From Candidatus Hodarchaeota archaeon (GTDB taxonomy: Archaea > Asgardarchaeota > Heimdallarchaeia > Hodarchaeales > Hodarchaeaceae): 14,440 bases of DNA. Below, piece by piece: positions 1 to 7,073 of this stretch. The notes beneath the pieces were generated by a model that was not told the origin of the DNA, ran no database searches, and worked only from the letters and a program-made list of their open reading frames with translations. Each line of letters opens with the position of its first letter. The first letter of the stretch is position 1. The position numbers were made by a program, and so were the translations under genes. Where the stretch lies: positions 1 to 14,440 of the forward strand of contig JAEOTU010000190.1 of NCBI GenBank assembly GCA_016839665.1, given 5' to 3'.

Positions 1-30
1 AATATTCAGAGGGTAGAGCTTTCAAACAAC

Positions 31-43
31 CGATTTAAATAAA
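31..43 (+). promoter_or_regulatory. Candidate archaeal TATA/BRE promoter for the HEAT-repeat gene
   Basis: The sequence CGATTTAAATAAA lies so that a start site about 25 bases downstream would fall near 62-65. That gives a short leader ending in the GAGG Shine-Dalgarno at 65-68 and the ATG at 81. This fits an archaeal TBP/TFB promoter. AT-rich DNA produces such boxes by chance, so confidence is modest. Confidence 0.35.
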
Positions 44-80
44 ACTATATTAATTTGATTCTTTGAGGAAGAAATTGAAA

Positions 81-896
81 ATGAGCAAAGTCCAAAGGCA
101 CCAAAACGATTTAAGAGTTCTTTTTTCTGAACTTCTTGAAACAGGTGATGAAAGTAACCTGATTCAATATTTGTTATCAAACAGTAACCTTCCCAGCCGT
201 AGAGCAAATCTTGAATTAGCAAAAGCATTTATAATGGTATTAGAAGAATATTGGGAAAAAGAGGAAACATTATTTTGGAAATTCATCACAACACAACTCG
301 AACTCAACCCAGATCAAGCACCCACAAATGATCCTCTAGAGTTTCTTCCGTTTTGTTGTACTTGGGCCCTTGGGTCAATAGGAACAACTTCAGAGGTTTA
401 TTTTAAAGAATCGATTCATTTTTTGAAACAATTAGCAAATGACTCACGCTGGCGTATACGTGAAGCGGTTGCCAAAGGAATCTATAAACTCAACAAAGTT
501 AAAGGGCAATTAATGCTAAAAGAACTGCAAACATGGATCGTTAAGAATCAATGGCTCAAAATGAGAGCTGTAGTAACAGGTGTAGCAGGACCGAGCTTGC
601 TTCAAGATGAAAAGACTGCAAAACAAGCACTAGAATTTCACAAAGAAGTTTTCAACCAGATTCAAGCTTCTAAAGATCGAGAATCAGAGGAGTTCAAAGT
701 ATTACGAAAAGGATTGTCTTATTCATTGAGTGTCGTCGTTCAAGCTATTCCTACGGATGGTTTTGACTATCTAGAAGAACTGGTCTCTTTTCAAGACGAT
801 GACATCCTTTATGTGGTAAAACAGAACTTAAAAAAGAATAGGTTGTTAAAAAAATATCCTCTTAAGGTCAAAAATGTGAGAAACCTATTGAAATAG
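81..896 (+). CDS. HEAT-repeat (ARM-like) protein
   Basis: This 271-residue soluble protein is almost entirely helical. The most typical HEAT segment is around residues 115-140, with FLKQLANDSRWRIREAVAKG: a Trp-Arg-x-Arg-Glu-Ala turn between two amphipathic helices. Further helical pairs follow, and the C-terminal part ends in a basic NLKKNRLLKK stretch. That layout resembles widespread prokaryotic HEAT-repeat proteins of about 270 residues, some related in fold to AlkD-type DNA glycosylases. I see no catalytic motif, so a protein- or nucleic-acid-binding scaffold is the safest reading. ATG at 81 was chosen over TTG at 63 because GAGGAAG at 65-71 is placed as its Shine-Dalgarno. The membrane-protein gene follows 43 bases later on the same strand and may be co-transcribed. 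Confidence 0.72.
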   Translation: MSKVQRHQNDLRVLFSELLETGDESNLIQYLLSNSNLPSRRANLELAKAFIMVLEEYWEKEETLFWKFITTQLELNPDQAPTNDPLEFLPFCCTWALGSIGTTSEVYFKESIHFLKQLANDSRWRIREAVAKGIYKLNKVKGQLMLKELQTWIVKNQWLKMRAVVTGVAGPSLLQDEKTAKQALEFHKEVFNQIQASKDRESEEFKVLRKGLSYSLSVVVQAIPTDGFDYLEELVSFQDDDILYVVKQNLKKNRLLKKYPLKVKNVRNLLK

Positions 897-939
897 ACTA
901 GTAATGATCAAATTAAGATAATAAACAAAAAAATCGATA

Positions 940-1590
940 ATGAAAGGGTTGCATCAACAATTATATTTAATAGATTATTATTTCGATAATGCTTATAGGA
1001 GTTATTTTTTGTTGCAAAGATTTCAGAGTAATCCAAATGTCGATGCTAAATATGATCTATTGCTACATTCAAAATCGAAAGCAAACGATCATACCTCCAA
1101 CAAAAATTATCAAACAGAGGTTTTATATCAAAGCTCGGTTTTTCTAACATTATTCGTTGCACAAATTCCTATCTTTTTGGGTGCTATGTTTCTACCATGG
1201 TTTCAATTTGTAAAAGACCAGATAACATATACAAAAGTCATTGATGGTGGTGCATTACACTTAAATGAAAATTACTCGTTTGCACTTCTATTCCTTGGAA
1301 CGATATTATCTCTTAATATGGCGATACGGATCTATGAGAATCCGTTCTTACAAAGATCAACGATAAGAAAAGCCTATGTTCTACTTTTTCTCATTCTTGT
1401 TCCAGTCATGGTCTCGTTTATGGTTCCAGTTTTTGCTCCTGGATTTGGTGGAAAAGAGGAAGCTATAGGATTAAATTCACTGTCTTTTAATGAATATACC
1501 ATTTATCCTCACATTGGGTATCTTTTCATAGTAGGAAGCATTTTTATTGCAGTTGGGGGCTTTATTCTCTCTTACTACTGGAACCCATAA
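940..1590 (+). CDS. Unrecognised four-helix membrane protein
   Basis: The 216-residue product has a hydrophilic, tyrosine-rich N-terminal segment of about 60 residues. Four hydrophobic stretches follow at roughly residues 66-90, 112-130, 142-168 and 189-213. The loop between helices one and two (DQITYTKVIDGGALHLNENY) is polar and probably extracytoplasmic. The loop between helices three and four contains PGFGGKEE. I recognise no family motif and assign no function. The start is ATG, but no strong Shine-Dalgarno precedes it; co-transcription with the HEAT gene 43 bases upstream could supply the promoter. The gene ends convergently with the MoaD-like gene. Confidence 0.65.
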   Translation: MKGLHQQLYLIDYYFDNAYRSYFLLQRFQSNPNVDAKYDLLLHSKSKANDHTSNKNYQTEVLYQSSVFLTLFVAQIPIFLGAMFLPWFQFVKDQITYTKVIDGGALHLNENYSFALLFLGTILSLNMAIRIYENPFLQRSTIRKAYVLLFLILVPVMVSFMVPVFAPGFGGKEEAIGLNSLSFNEYTIYPHIGYLFIVGSIFIAVGGFILSYYWNP

Positions 1591-1656
1591 AGAAAAGAAT
1601 TGTTAAGAGATTTCCACTCAAATCAACTGAATATGCAGCAACATTAAGGAAATATC

Positions 1657-1935
1657 TCAACCTCCTCCCACAGGTGGGACGCAAGTAATATTATCTCCGT
1701 CCTTCACTTCTTCATCAAGGCCTCTTAACGATTCGATATCTTTTCCGTTCAGAAGGACATGAAAGTGACTTTTGATTTTACCTGTATCTTGGTACACCAG
1801 ATGATCTAATACTGACTTCCCTATTTGATCTTTTAATGCGGCTAATATCTGACGTATAGTTGCACCTTCTGCGATAAAGGATTTTCTTCCAGCCCAGCGT
1901 TCTAGTGGTCCGTAAAAAGTGATAGTTACTGTCAT
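1657..1935 (-). CDS. MoaD/ThiS-family ubiquitin-fold sulfur carrier or modifier
   Basis: The 92-residue protein starts MTVTITFYGPLERWAGRK, the typical first strand of MoaD. It continues with the ATIRQILAAL helix and the LLNGKDI strand, and ends in PPVGGG, matching the family's diglycine tail (usually PPVAGG). Such proteins are activated as C-terminal adenylates or thiocarboxylates. They donate sulfur for molybdopterin, tungstopterin, thiamine or thiolated tRNA, or in archaea become attached to proteins (SAMPs). One extra glycine ends the tail. ATG at 1935 is preferred to GTG at 1953, which would add six residues not typical of the family. It is the last gene of an operon after the dehydrogenase, 42 bases upstream (24 if the GTG is used). 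No activating E1 or MoaE gene is in the window, so the target cannot be named. Confidence 0.85.
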   Translation of the reverse strand: MTVTITFYGPLERWAGRKSFIAEGATIRQILAALKDQIGKSVLDHLVYQDTGKIKSHFHVLLNGKDIESLRGLDEEVKDGDNITCVPPVGGG

Positions 1936-1977
1936 AAACAAATCATCAGGCACTAGGTTTCTTCTAGAGAAAATTCG

Positions 1978-3096
1978 TTATGGCATTTTCTTAACAACTT
2001 CTTCAGCTACTTCTAAAGTTGTGTTAGAACCACCCATATCGTAAGTTTTAATTTCTCCTTCCTTTATTACTGTAGAAATTCCCTCTTCAATATTTTTTGC
2101 GATTTGTAAAAGGGAAGAATCCCCTTTGGCTCCTAACCATTCTAACATTAATTTTCCTGACAAGAATGCTGCAGTCGGGTTTACTTTATATTGTCCTGAA
2201 TACTTCGGGGCGCTACCATGTGTAGGTTCAAATAGACCATAAGCATCTCCATTTGTTGAAGCACTTGAGGCAAAACCTAGTCCTCCCACCAACTGAGCTG
2301 CAAGATCACTGATGATATCACCAAACATATTTGTTGTCACCATAACCCCATAATCCTGAGGATTCTTAATTAACCACATACACATTGCGTCAATATTTGT
2401 CTCCCACATCTCAATCTCAGGGTAATCCTTAGCAACCTCAAAAGCAATTCTTCTGAACATACCACAGGTTTGTCTTATGACATTAGCTTTATGGATCACG
2501 GTCACTGTTGGATACCCGAATTTCTTTGCATAATCAAATGCGGTCACTAAAATCCGTCGACATCCTTTCTCAGTAAAAACTCGACACGAAACAGCGGAAG
2601 TTGCAGGATCAAATTCCTTAAATTTATCCAAGGAGGTGAGCTGTTTGAATTCGTCTCCACTGTCATATTCGATACCAGTATAAAGACCTTCTGTGTTCTC
2701 TCTGAATGTAACAAGGTCAATATCATCCCGATAATTGAGGGGATTGCCTTTATAAGCTTTAGTTGGTCGCATATTGGAATAGAGATCGAATGTTTGTCTT
2801 AGCCTTACAATTGGTGACCGATATGGGATACCAAACTTTTGAACAGTTTTTACTACTTCAGGATCAGTTGTTGGGCGAGAAGTGATAGCTCCAAATAGAG
2901 CTGCGTCTGTTTCTTTCATTCCCTCTACTGTTCGATCTGGAAGGGGATCTCCCTCGGCTTTAAAAACGTCAAATCCAATATCGTATGGAATATATTCTGC
3001 ATCGAAGTTTGTAGAATCCAGTACAATTCGGGCTGCTTCTAACACATCTTTTCCAATCCCATCCCCTGGCATATAAGCAATCTTATATTTAGTCAT
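1978..3096 (-). CDS. Isocitrate/3-isopropylmalate dehydrogenase family enzyme, NADP-type
   Basis: This 372-residue beta-decarboxylating dehydrogenase is full length. Visible parts are the N-terminal GDGIGKDV, substrate arginines R100, R110 and R132, catalytic Y139 (NTEGLYTG) and K203 (IHKANVI), and metal-binding D236, D260 and D264. The cofactor loop THGSAPKYSGQYKVNP carries K298-Y299 where E. coli Icd has the NADP-selecting Lys344-Tyr345. NAD-dependent relatives have Asp-Ile there, so NADP use is likely. The substrate loop reads RSPIVRLRQ: the serine equivalent to Ser113 is kept, but Asn115 is replaced by Ile. Isocitrate, homoisocitrate or isopropylmalate therefore all remain possible. The ATG is preceded by AAGGATGAT. 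The gene lies 16 bases after the HD gene and opposite citF, which favours a tricarboxylate role. Confidence 0.9.
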   Translation of the reverse strand: MTKYKIAYMPGDGIGKDVLEAARIVLDSTNFDAEYIPYDIGFDVFKAEGDPLPDRTVEGMKETDAALFGAITSRPTTDPEVVKTVQKFGIPYRSPIVRLRQTFDLYSNMRPTKAYKGNPLNYRDDIDLVTFRENTEGLYTGIEYDSGDEFKQLTSLDKFKEFDPATSAVSCRVFTEKGCRRILVTAFDYAKKFGYPTVTVIHKANVIRQTCGMFRRIAFEVAKDYPEIEMWETNIDAMCMWLIKNPQDYGVMVTTNMFGDIISDLAAQLVGGLGFASSASTNGDAYGLFEPTHGSAPKYSGQYKVNPTAAFLSGKLMLEWLGAKGDSSLLQIAKNIEEGISTVIKEGEIKTYDMGGSNTTLEVAEEVVKKMP

Positions 3097-3112
3097 TATC
3101 TTATCATCCTTG

Positions 3113-3664
3113 TTATTTACTCTCCATAGAGATTTTTAAAGGCCCAAAATGTAGGAAATCACAGCGATGTACAATTTCACCTTCAACAGTACGTCCTGGT
3201 CCTTTATCTCCTTCCCAAGAGTGTTGATAAATATTCTGTACTACCTCATAGGGAAGTTCGTGTTTCATTGCCAGGCCTGCTCCTGTTACTGGATGGCGAA
3301 GGCGATTTCCTATTTTGGATTTTGTTACTTCTCCTTTAGATGTCTTAACATACTCGAGTGGTTTACCTATATCATGTAGAATCGCACTCGCAATCAGAAT
3401 ATCGCGATTAATAGGAATTCCCTGCTTTTCTAGTAGATCCGCTGATAGGCTAGCCAAATCTGTTACTATTCGAACATGATCTGAAAAGCTCACCGTTACA
3501 CCTGGAATAAAGAGCGTAAAAGGAAAATCCATATTTTCCCATCCTTGTCCATCATTTCCAGTACGAAGTGCCTCAACACACACATCTATAACTTTCTTTC
3601 GCAATGTTTCATCGGAGATTTGAGGTAATTGTTCAGAAAATTCTTTTTGAACGTAATCGTGCAC
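3113..3664 (-). CDS. HD-domain metal-dependent phosphohydrolase
   Basis: The 183-residue protein has the HD-superfamily ligand set in order: H63 (FSDHVRIV), H97-D98 in AILHDIGKP, H124 (RLRHPVTG), H148 (IYQHSW) and D169 (RCDFLHFG). This histidine/aspartate pattern binds one or two metals and usually hydrolyses phosphomonoesters or phosphodiesters, often nucleotides. The substrate cannot be told from sequence. Translation starts at GTG, preceded by a good archaeal Shine-Dalgarno GGGTGAT five bases upstream (3669-3675 on this strand). It is the first gene of the three-gene operon with the dehydrogenase and the MoaD-like protein, and its promoter region is shared with divergent citF. Confidence 0.83.
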   Translation of the reverse strand: MHDYVQKEFSEQLPQISDETLRKKVIDVCVEALRTGNDGQGWENMDFPFTLFIPGVTVSFSDHVRIVTDLASLSADLLEKQGIPINRDILIASAILHDIGKPLEYVKTSKGEVTKSKIGNRLRHPVTGAGLAMKHELPYEVVQNIYQHSWEGDKGPGRTVEGEIVHRCDFLHFGPLKISMESK

Positions 3665-3700
3665 TTATATCACCCAAAAACCATTTTAACTAACAGGTTA

Positions 3701-3751
3701 ATTCGTTGTTCCACACGTGAGAACGAAAAAAGACGAAACTAAACAACGAAT
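3701..3751. repeat. Perfect 10-base inverted repeat, candidate operator
   Basis: ATTCGTTGTT at 3701-3710 is exactly complementary to AACAACGAAT at 3742-3751, with a 31-base spacer. Inside the spacer are CACGTG (3714-3719) and two further ACGAA units (3723-3727, 3733-3737). The repeat lies between the divergent promoters, where a protein bound at both arms could control both transcription units. No regulator gene is adjacent. The alternative is a chance match. Confidence 0.5.
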
Positions 3752-3841
3752 AAACATTTGTAATGGAAAATTTATTTCCACAAAAATTAACTTCAGTTGC
3801 CTAACTCAAAAAATTTTTGTCTTTTCTTTAAAAACTACCAT

Positions 3842-3847
3842 AGGTGG
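3842..3847 (+). promoter_or_regulatory. Shine-Dalgarno that decides the citF start
   Basis: AGGTGG lies five bases before TTG at 3853 and overlaps the in-frame GTG at 3844, so it can only serve the TTG. This supports TTG 3853 as the real start. Confidence 0.5.
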
Positions 3848-3852
3848 ATAAA

Positions 3853-5400
3853 TTGGTTACAAATGCAGCGAAAAGAGAGGTACCAAAGAATCTTTTTGGA
3901 AAAACGTATACCCCTTATTCAGGGCCATATTCTACTCCTCCTGCGGGAAAGAAAAAACACGGCCGTAAGTTTACTCCACGAATTACCACTAACAAAACTA
4001 AACGTATTTTTGATGACTTGGAAAAAGTAATTTCTATGGTTAACTTGTGCGATGGGATGACTATTGGCTTTATCCACAACCTCAGATACGGCGATCTCGT
4101 CATTTGTGAAGTGATGGACACTATTGCAGCAATGGGGTTCAAGAATATGACCCTAGCATCAACAGCATTATTCCCAAATCATGAACCACTCATAGAACAC
4201 ATTCATTCTGGTGTCATTGGTAATATTTCTGGTTCCATGAATGGTCCTATCGGAAAAGCTGTATCAACAGGAGAAGTAAATATTCCAACAAGTTTACGAT
4301 CCCACGGAGGTCGCGCTAGAGCAGTTGAGTATGGTGAACTTCATCTTGACGTTTCCTTCATTGCTGCACCTGCAGTGGATGAATTAGGTAACATGAACGG
4401 GTGCCAAGGGCCATCCGCATACGGAGCTTGTGGTTTTGCCAATCATACTGACTCAATCTATGCTGATAATGTGGTCCTAGTAACTGACAATCTCCTGACT
4501 GATGAACCAGTATATCCGATTAGCATTAGAGGCGCTAATGTTGATTACATCGTTACTGTAGATCGGATTGGTGATCCTAATAAAATTGTAGCTGGTTCAT
4601 TGGGGCGAAATGTTACCGAAAAGCATTTAATAATTGCAGAACAAGTCGTACAAATTGCTGAAGCTGTAGGATACTTGAGGAATGGGTTATCATTCCAAGC
4701 AGGCGCGGGAGGCGTTTCATTAGCTACAACCCAGTTTATTCATGAAGTCATGATGGAGAAGGATTTGGTTGGTTCATTTGTACATGGAGGTACGACTGGG
4801 ACTGCAGTGAAATTATTAGAAGATGAGCTATTCAGATGTATTTATGATGGACAGTCATTTGATCTTGAAGCTGCAAAATCTCTTCGGGAAAATCCAAGGC
4901 ATATTGAATATTCCGCCCAAGATTCCTATAACATTTGGAATCCAGGAGGCCCACTTGCTCACTATGTAGATATGGTAGCATTGGGCGCAACTGAGATTGA
5001 TATTGATTTTAATGTCAATGTAAATACCCATAGCGACGGATTGCTTTTACACGGGATTGGGGGCCATACTGATGCAGCAGCAGCTCGCATGACTATAATA
5101 ACGTGTCCAATAGCTAGAAAAGTTCCTGTTATCCGTGATAGGGTTACCACTGTCTCTACTCCTGGAGAAATGATTGATCTCTTGATTACTAATGCTGGTA
5201 TTGCTGTAAATCCTAGAAGACCTGAATTATTGAAAAAACTCATTAAAGCAGGAATAGAGGTTAAGGATATTTCAGAACTACGTGACCTTGCCTACAGTCA
5301 AGCAGATCTCTTAGAACCTGATCTTTCAGATGAAATTTGTACTGCGGTCGAATATCGTGATGGGACGCTCCTTGATGTCATCTACAAAGTCAGAACTTGA
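3853..5400 (+). CDS. citF: Citrate lyase alpha subunit (citrate CoA-transferase)
   Basis: The 515-residue product matches bacterial CitF throughout (E. coli CitF is about 510). Conserved stretches include DGMTIGFIHNLRYGDL and AMGFKNMTLASTAL, SHGGRARAVEYGELHLDV, DELGNMNG, GAGGVSLATTQF, IDIDFNVNVNTHSDG, GGHTDAAAARMTI near residue 405, and the C-terminal YRDGTLLDVIYKV. In the lyase complex, CitF moves the acyl-carrier thioester from acetate to citrate, and CitE then cleaves citryl-ACP. No citE, citD or activation genes (citC, citG, citX) adjoin it here, so it may act as a CoA-transferase or use partners encoded elsewhere. TTG 3853 is preferred to GTG 3844 for its Shine-Dalgarno and because the following VTNAAKREVP resembles the usual CitF N terminus as I remember it. 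It is convergent with the CinA-like gene. Confidence 0.92.
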   Translation: MVTNAAKREVPKNLFGKTYTPYSGPYSTPPAGKKKHGRKFTPRITTNKTKRIFDDLEKVISMVNLCDGMTIGFIHNLRYGDLVICEVMDTIAAMGFKNMTLASTALFPNHEPLIEHIHSGVIGNISGSMNGPIGKAVSTGEVNIPTSLRSHGGRARAVEYGELHLDVSFIAAPAVDELGNMNGCQGPSAYGACGFANHTDSIYADNVVLVTDNLLTDEPVYPISIRGANVDYIVTVDRIGDPNKIVAGSLGRNVTEKHLIIAEQVVQIAEAVGYLRNGLSFQAGAGGVSLATTQFIHEVMMEKDLVGSFVHGGTTGTAVKLLEDELFRCIYDGQSFDLEAAKSLRENPRHIEYSAQDSYNIWNPGGPLAHYVDMVALGATEIDIDFNVNVNTHSDGLLLHGIGGHTDAAAARMTIITCPIARKVPVIRDRVTTVSTPGEMIDLLITNAGIAVNPRRPELLKKLIKAGIEVKDISELRDLAYSQADLLEPDLSDEICTAVEYRDGTLLDVIYKVRT

Positions 5401-5436
5401 TCTTTGATTTAGTTAATACCAATATTTATACTCATT

Positions 5437-6042
5437 TCACGTATTATATACGTTTAGAAAAGACGATAAGAATTGCAAAACCCGAAACGCAACCTCATGG
5501 CGCATATACCTACGTGAAAGGTTATTTTGAATTGATAATTCTTTCACACGAATTTCTTCGCTTGAAGCAATTGCAGCAAAAACTTTTCCTGCGCTTTTAC
5601 TTGTTCTTCTCTTTTTCAATTCTGAGGACGTTAGTAATCCTGTTTCCGCAATTCCAATTTTAGCTCCAGAATATTCAATTACGTGTTGTGCAAGTTCTTT
5701 TGCTGCCTCTATTGAGACAACTCCATAACCTCCATAGGACAGTTCCTTACCTGGGAGACCAAGCTTGATTTTCATTTCATTCGAGTATGGGATCATGCCC
5801 AGAATAAAATAATGTGAAGCCCCACTACTACCAGTTAATAAATCAGTGATAAGACCACATGTAGTCAATTCTACTGTTGCTACTGTTATGTTCTTTTGTT
5901 TAATAAGAGGTATTATGCTATTTCTGGCAAATTCGTGTAACCATCCATAGGACGATGCTAAGGATGGTTCTACTTGTTCGAACGGCTTTCCAATACTTGT
6001 CTGGAGTTCCTTTAGGAAATTAATTGTGATATCTGGTTCCAT
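5437..6042 (-). CDS. CinA C-terminal domain (PncC-like) protein lacking the catalytic serine
   Basis: This 201-residue protein shows the CinA/PncC core: a strand plus ELTTCG at 58-63 (usual form ESCTGG), GSSGASHYFILGMIPYSNEMK at 71-91, and YGGYGVVSIEAAKELA at about 103-118. PncC deamidates nicotinamide mononucleotide using a serine in ESCTGG and a lysine in SNEAK. Here the lysine is kept (K91), but the serine position is L59, with threonines next to it. The GxxGPxGG segment is replaced by AETGLLTSSE at 132-141. It may therefore be inactive as an amidase, use another nucleophile, or only bind nucleotide. The first 50 residues are an N-terminal extension absent from E. coli PncC. Its ATG overlaps the end of the nucleotidyltransferase gene by 31 bases, implying translational coupling. 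Confidence 0.78.
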   Translation of the reverse strand: MEPDITINFLKELQTSIGKPFEQVEPSLASSYGWLHEFARNSIIPLIKQKNITVATVELTTCGLITDLLTGSSGASHYFILGMIPYSNEMKIKLGLPGKELSYGGYGVVSIEAAKELAQHVIEYSGAKIGIAETGLLTSSELKKRRTSKSAGKVFAAIASSEEIRVKELSIQNNLSRRYMRHEVAFRVLQFLSSFLNVYNT

Positions 6043-7049
6043 CTCTTGGTAATTTCCTTTTTTCTTTCTGACTGATATTCCTTGATGAGCTTTTGTTGTA
6101 ATATCTCATCACATTTAATTGTGGGTAGTAATTGGTTTAATATTTTGATTGCCGTATCTTGGTCTTTTTCAGCTTCTAATGTCAATTGGATAACTGTTTG
6201 AATAGCAATCTTTGTTGCCTGCCACTCTGGTGTTGTCTGATACAATTTATGCTTCTTCAAATACTCGAGAACAGTAGGATGAACGGTTACTTCTTCGTTT
6301 GTTTCTTTTTTTGATAAATACTCGCGAATTTGCGTTGCGTTTATTAACCTAAACTGGTCTGGTAAGAATAGAAACTGAACCTTTTCGAGTAAATGCTTTG
6401 GTAATTTTTCCTTGACAAACAATTGAAAATCCTCTTCTGAAAAAACTCCTTCTCTGCCTGCAACAAAGTAATATGCTTCGAAAATCTTGGGAAGAACGTC
6501 TTCTAATGGTTTTCTATAATAATTAGGATCTAAAACTTTTCTAAAAACATCCATCCCCATAATAAAGGAAATTGTCTTAACATCATTGAATAAATGTCGA
6601 ACTGCTTTAATTAAATCAATGTACCGAGCCACATTCGATAACCCAATTGTGATAGGGTATGGTATTTTCGAATAATTGAATAAAACCTCAAGCATTTCAA
6701 CGCGATAACCCAACAATGACCGATCGAGGACATTAAGCTTTTTATCAACATGAGATAGAGAAAGTAAAACAACAACTTGGATGGATTCGGAAGGATTTTT
6801 ACTTAAGTGAAGGTCAATTGCTTTTAGAAGTAGATCCAGATGAGGTAATGTTGGTGGGTCAAAAGAACCCTGAATAACTAAATAATTTGAGGGGAGAAAA
6901 GACCCCTCTTCAAGGTGAAAGTTTTTAGGAGACATTCTGATTAACGGTTTAATCAATGGACCGGATTTTTTAAATTGTTGTTGTAATTTTTGAGCCTTCC
7001 ATTCAACTTGGATAACGTTTTCTAACGTTTGATGCAAAGAAATTACCAC
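6012..7049 (-). CDS. NadD-like nucleotidyltransferase (NMN/NaMN adenylyltransferase family)
   Basis: The 345-residue protein has the nucleotidylyltransferase fingerprints. GSFDPPTLPH at 61-70 corresponds to GxFDPxHxGH, with the first histidine replaced by threonine and the second kept as H70. FIMGMDVF lies at 162-169. NATQIREYL at 237-245 corresponds to the ISSTxIR motif. The family transfers AMP (or CMP) to a phosphorylated acceptor; similarity to NadD and the CinA-like neighbour point to NAD metabolism. There is a 55-residue N-terminal extension and a helical, lysine/glutamine-rich C-terminal extension from about residue 270. The start is GTG with AGGAAATTAAGAAG upstream; ATG at 6935 would remove 38 residues but lacks a Shine-Dalgarno. 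The gene starts 24 bases after the DinB gene. Confidence 0.75.
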   Translation of the reverse strand: MVISLHQTLENVIQVEWKAQKLQQQFKKSGPLIKPLIRMSPKNFHLEEGSFLPSNYLVIQGSFDPPTLPHLDLLLKAIDLHLSKNPSESIQVVVLLSLSHVDKKLNVLDRSLLGYRVEMLEVLFNYSKIPYPITIGLSNVARYIDLIKAVRHLFNDVKTISFIMGMDVFRKVLDPNYYRKPLEDVLPKIFEAYYFVAGREGVFSEEDFQLFVKEKLPKHLLEKVQFLFLPDQFRLINATQIREYLSKKETNEEVTVHPTVLEYLKKHKLYQTTPEWQATKIAIQTVIQLTLEAEKDQDTAIKILNQLLPTIKCDEILQQKLIKEYQSERKKEITKRWNQISQLIS

Positions 7050-7073
7050 TCGCTTCTTAATTTCCTGAGTTCG

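Larger units (their letters stand above)
3665..3852. promoter_or_regulatory. Divergent promoter region between the HD operon and citF
   Basis: This non-coding stretch separates two divergent transcription units. On the minus strand, GTTAAAATGG (revcomp of 3681-3690) could be a TATA element for the HD operon, about 20-25 bases before its GTG; it overlaps a 5-base inverted repeat TTAAC(6)GTTAA at 3686-3701. On the plus strand, AAAATTTATTT near 3767-3777 could serve citF, leaving a leader of about 50 bases. The leader contains the palindrome CAAAAAATTTTTG at 3807-3819. The region also holds a longer inverted repeat, listed separately. Element assignments are by eye. Confidence 0.45.

Noticed and set aside
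3723..3750. Three ACGAA units as a short repeat array
   Set aside because: Spacing is uneven (10 and 14 bases) and one copy belongs to the inverted repeat; too short to call an array.
3807..3819. CAAAAAATTTTTG palindrome as a terminator
   Set aside because: It lies in the citF leader, not after a gene, and is short AT-rich sequence likely to occur by chance.
3797..4030. Open frame on the plus strand overlapping the citF start
   Set aside because: It runs in a different frame through the conserved CitF N terminus and has no ribosome site or recognisable motif.
4962..5243. Open frame on the minus strand inside citF
   Set aside because: It lies wholly within a strongly conserved coding region and its translation resembles no protein I know; it is a frame shadow.
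5397..5663. Open frame on the plus strand over the end of the CinA-like gene
   Set aside because: It is antisense to a well-supported gene and encodes a low-complexity, phenylalanine-rich peptide; no independent support.
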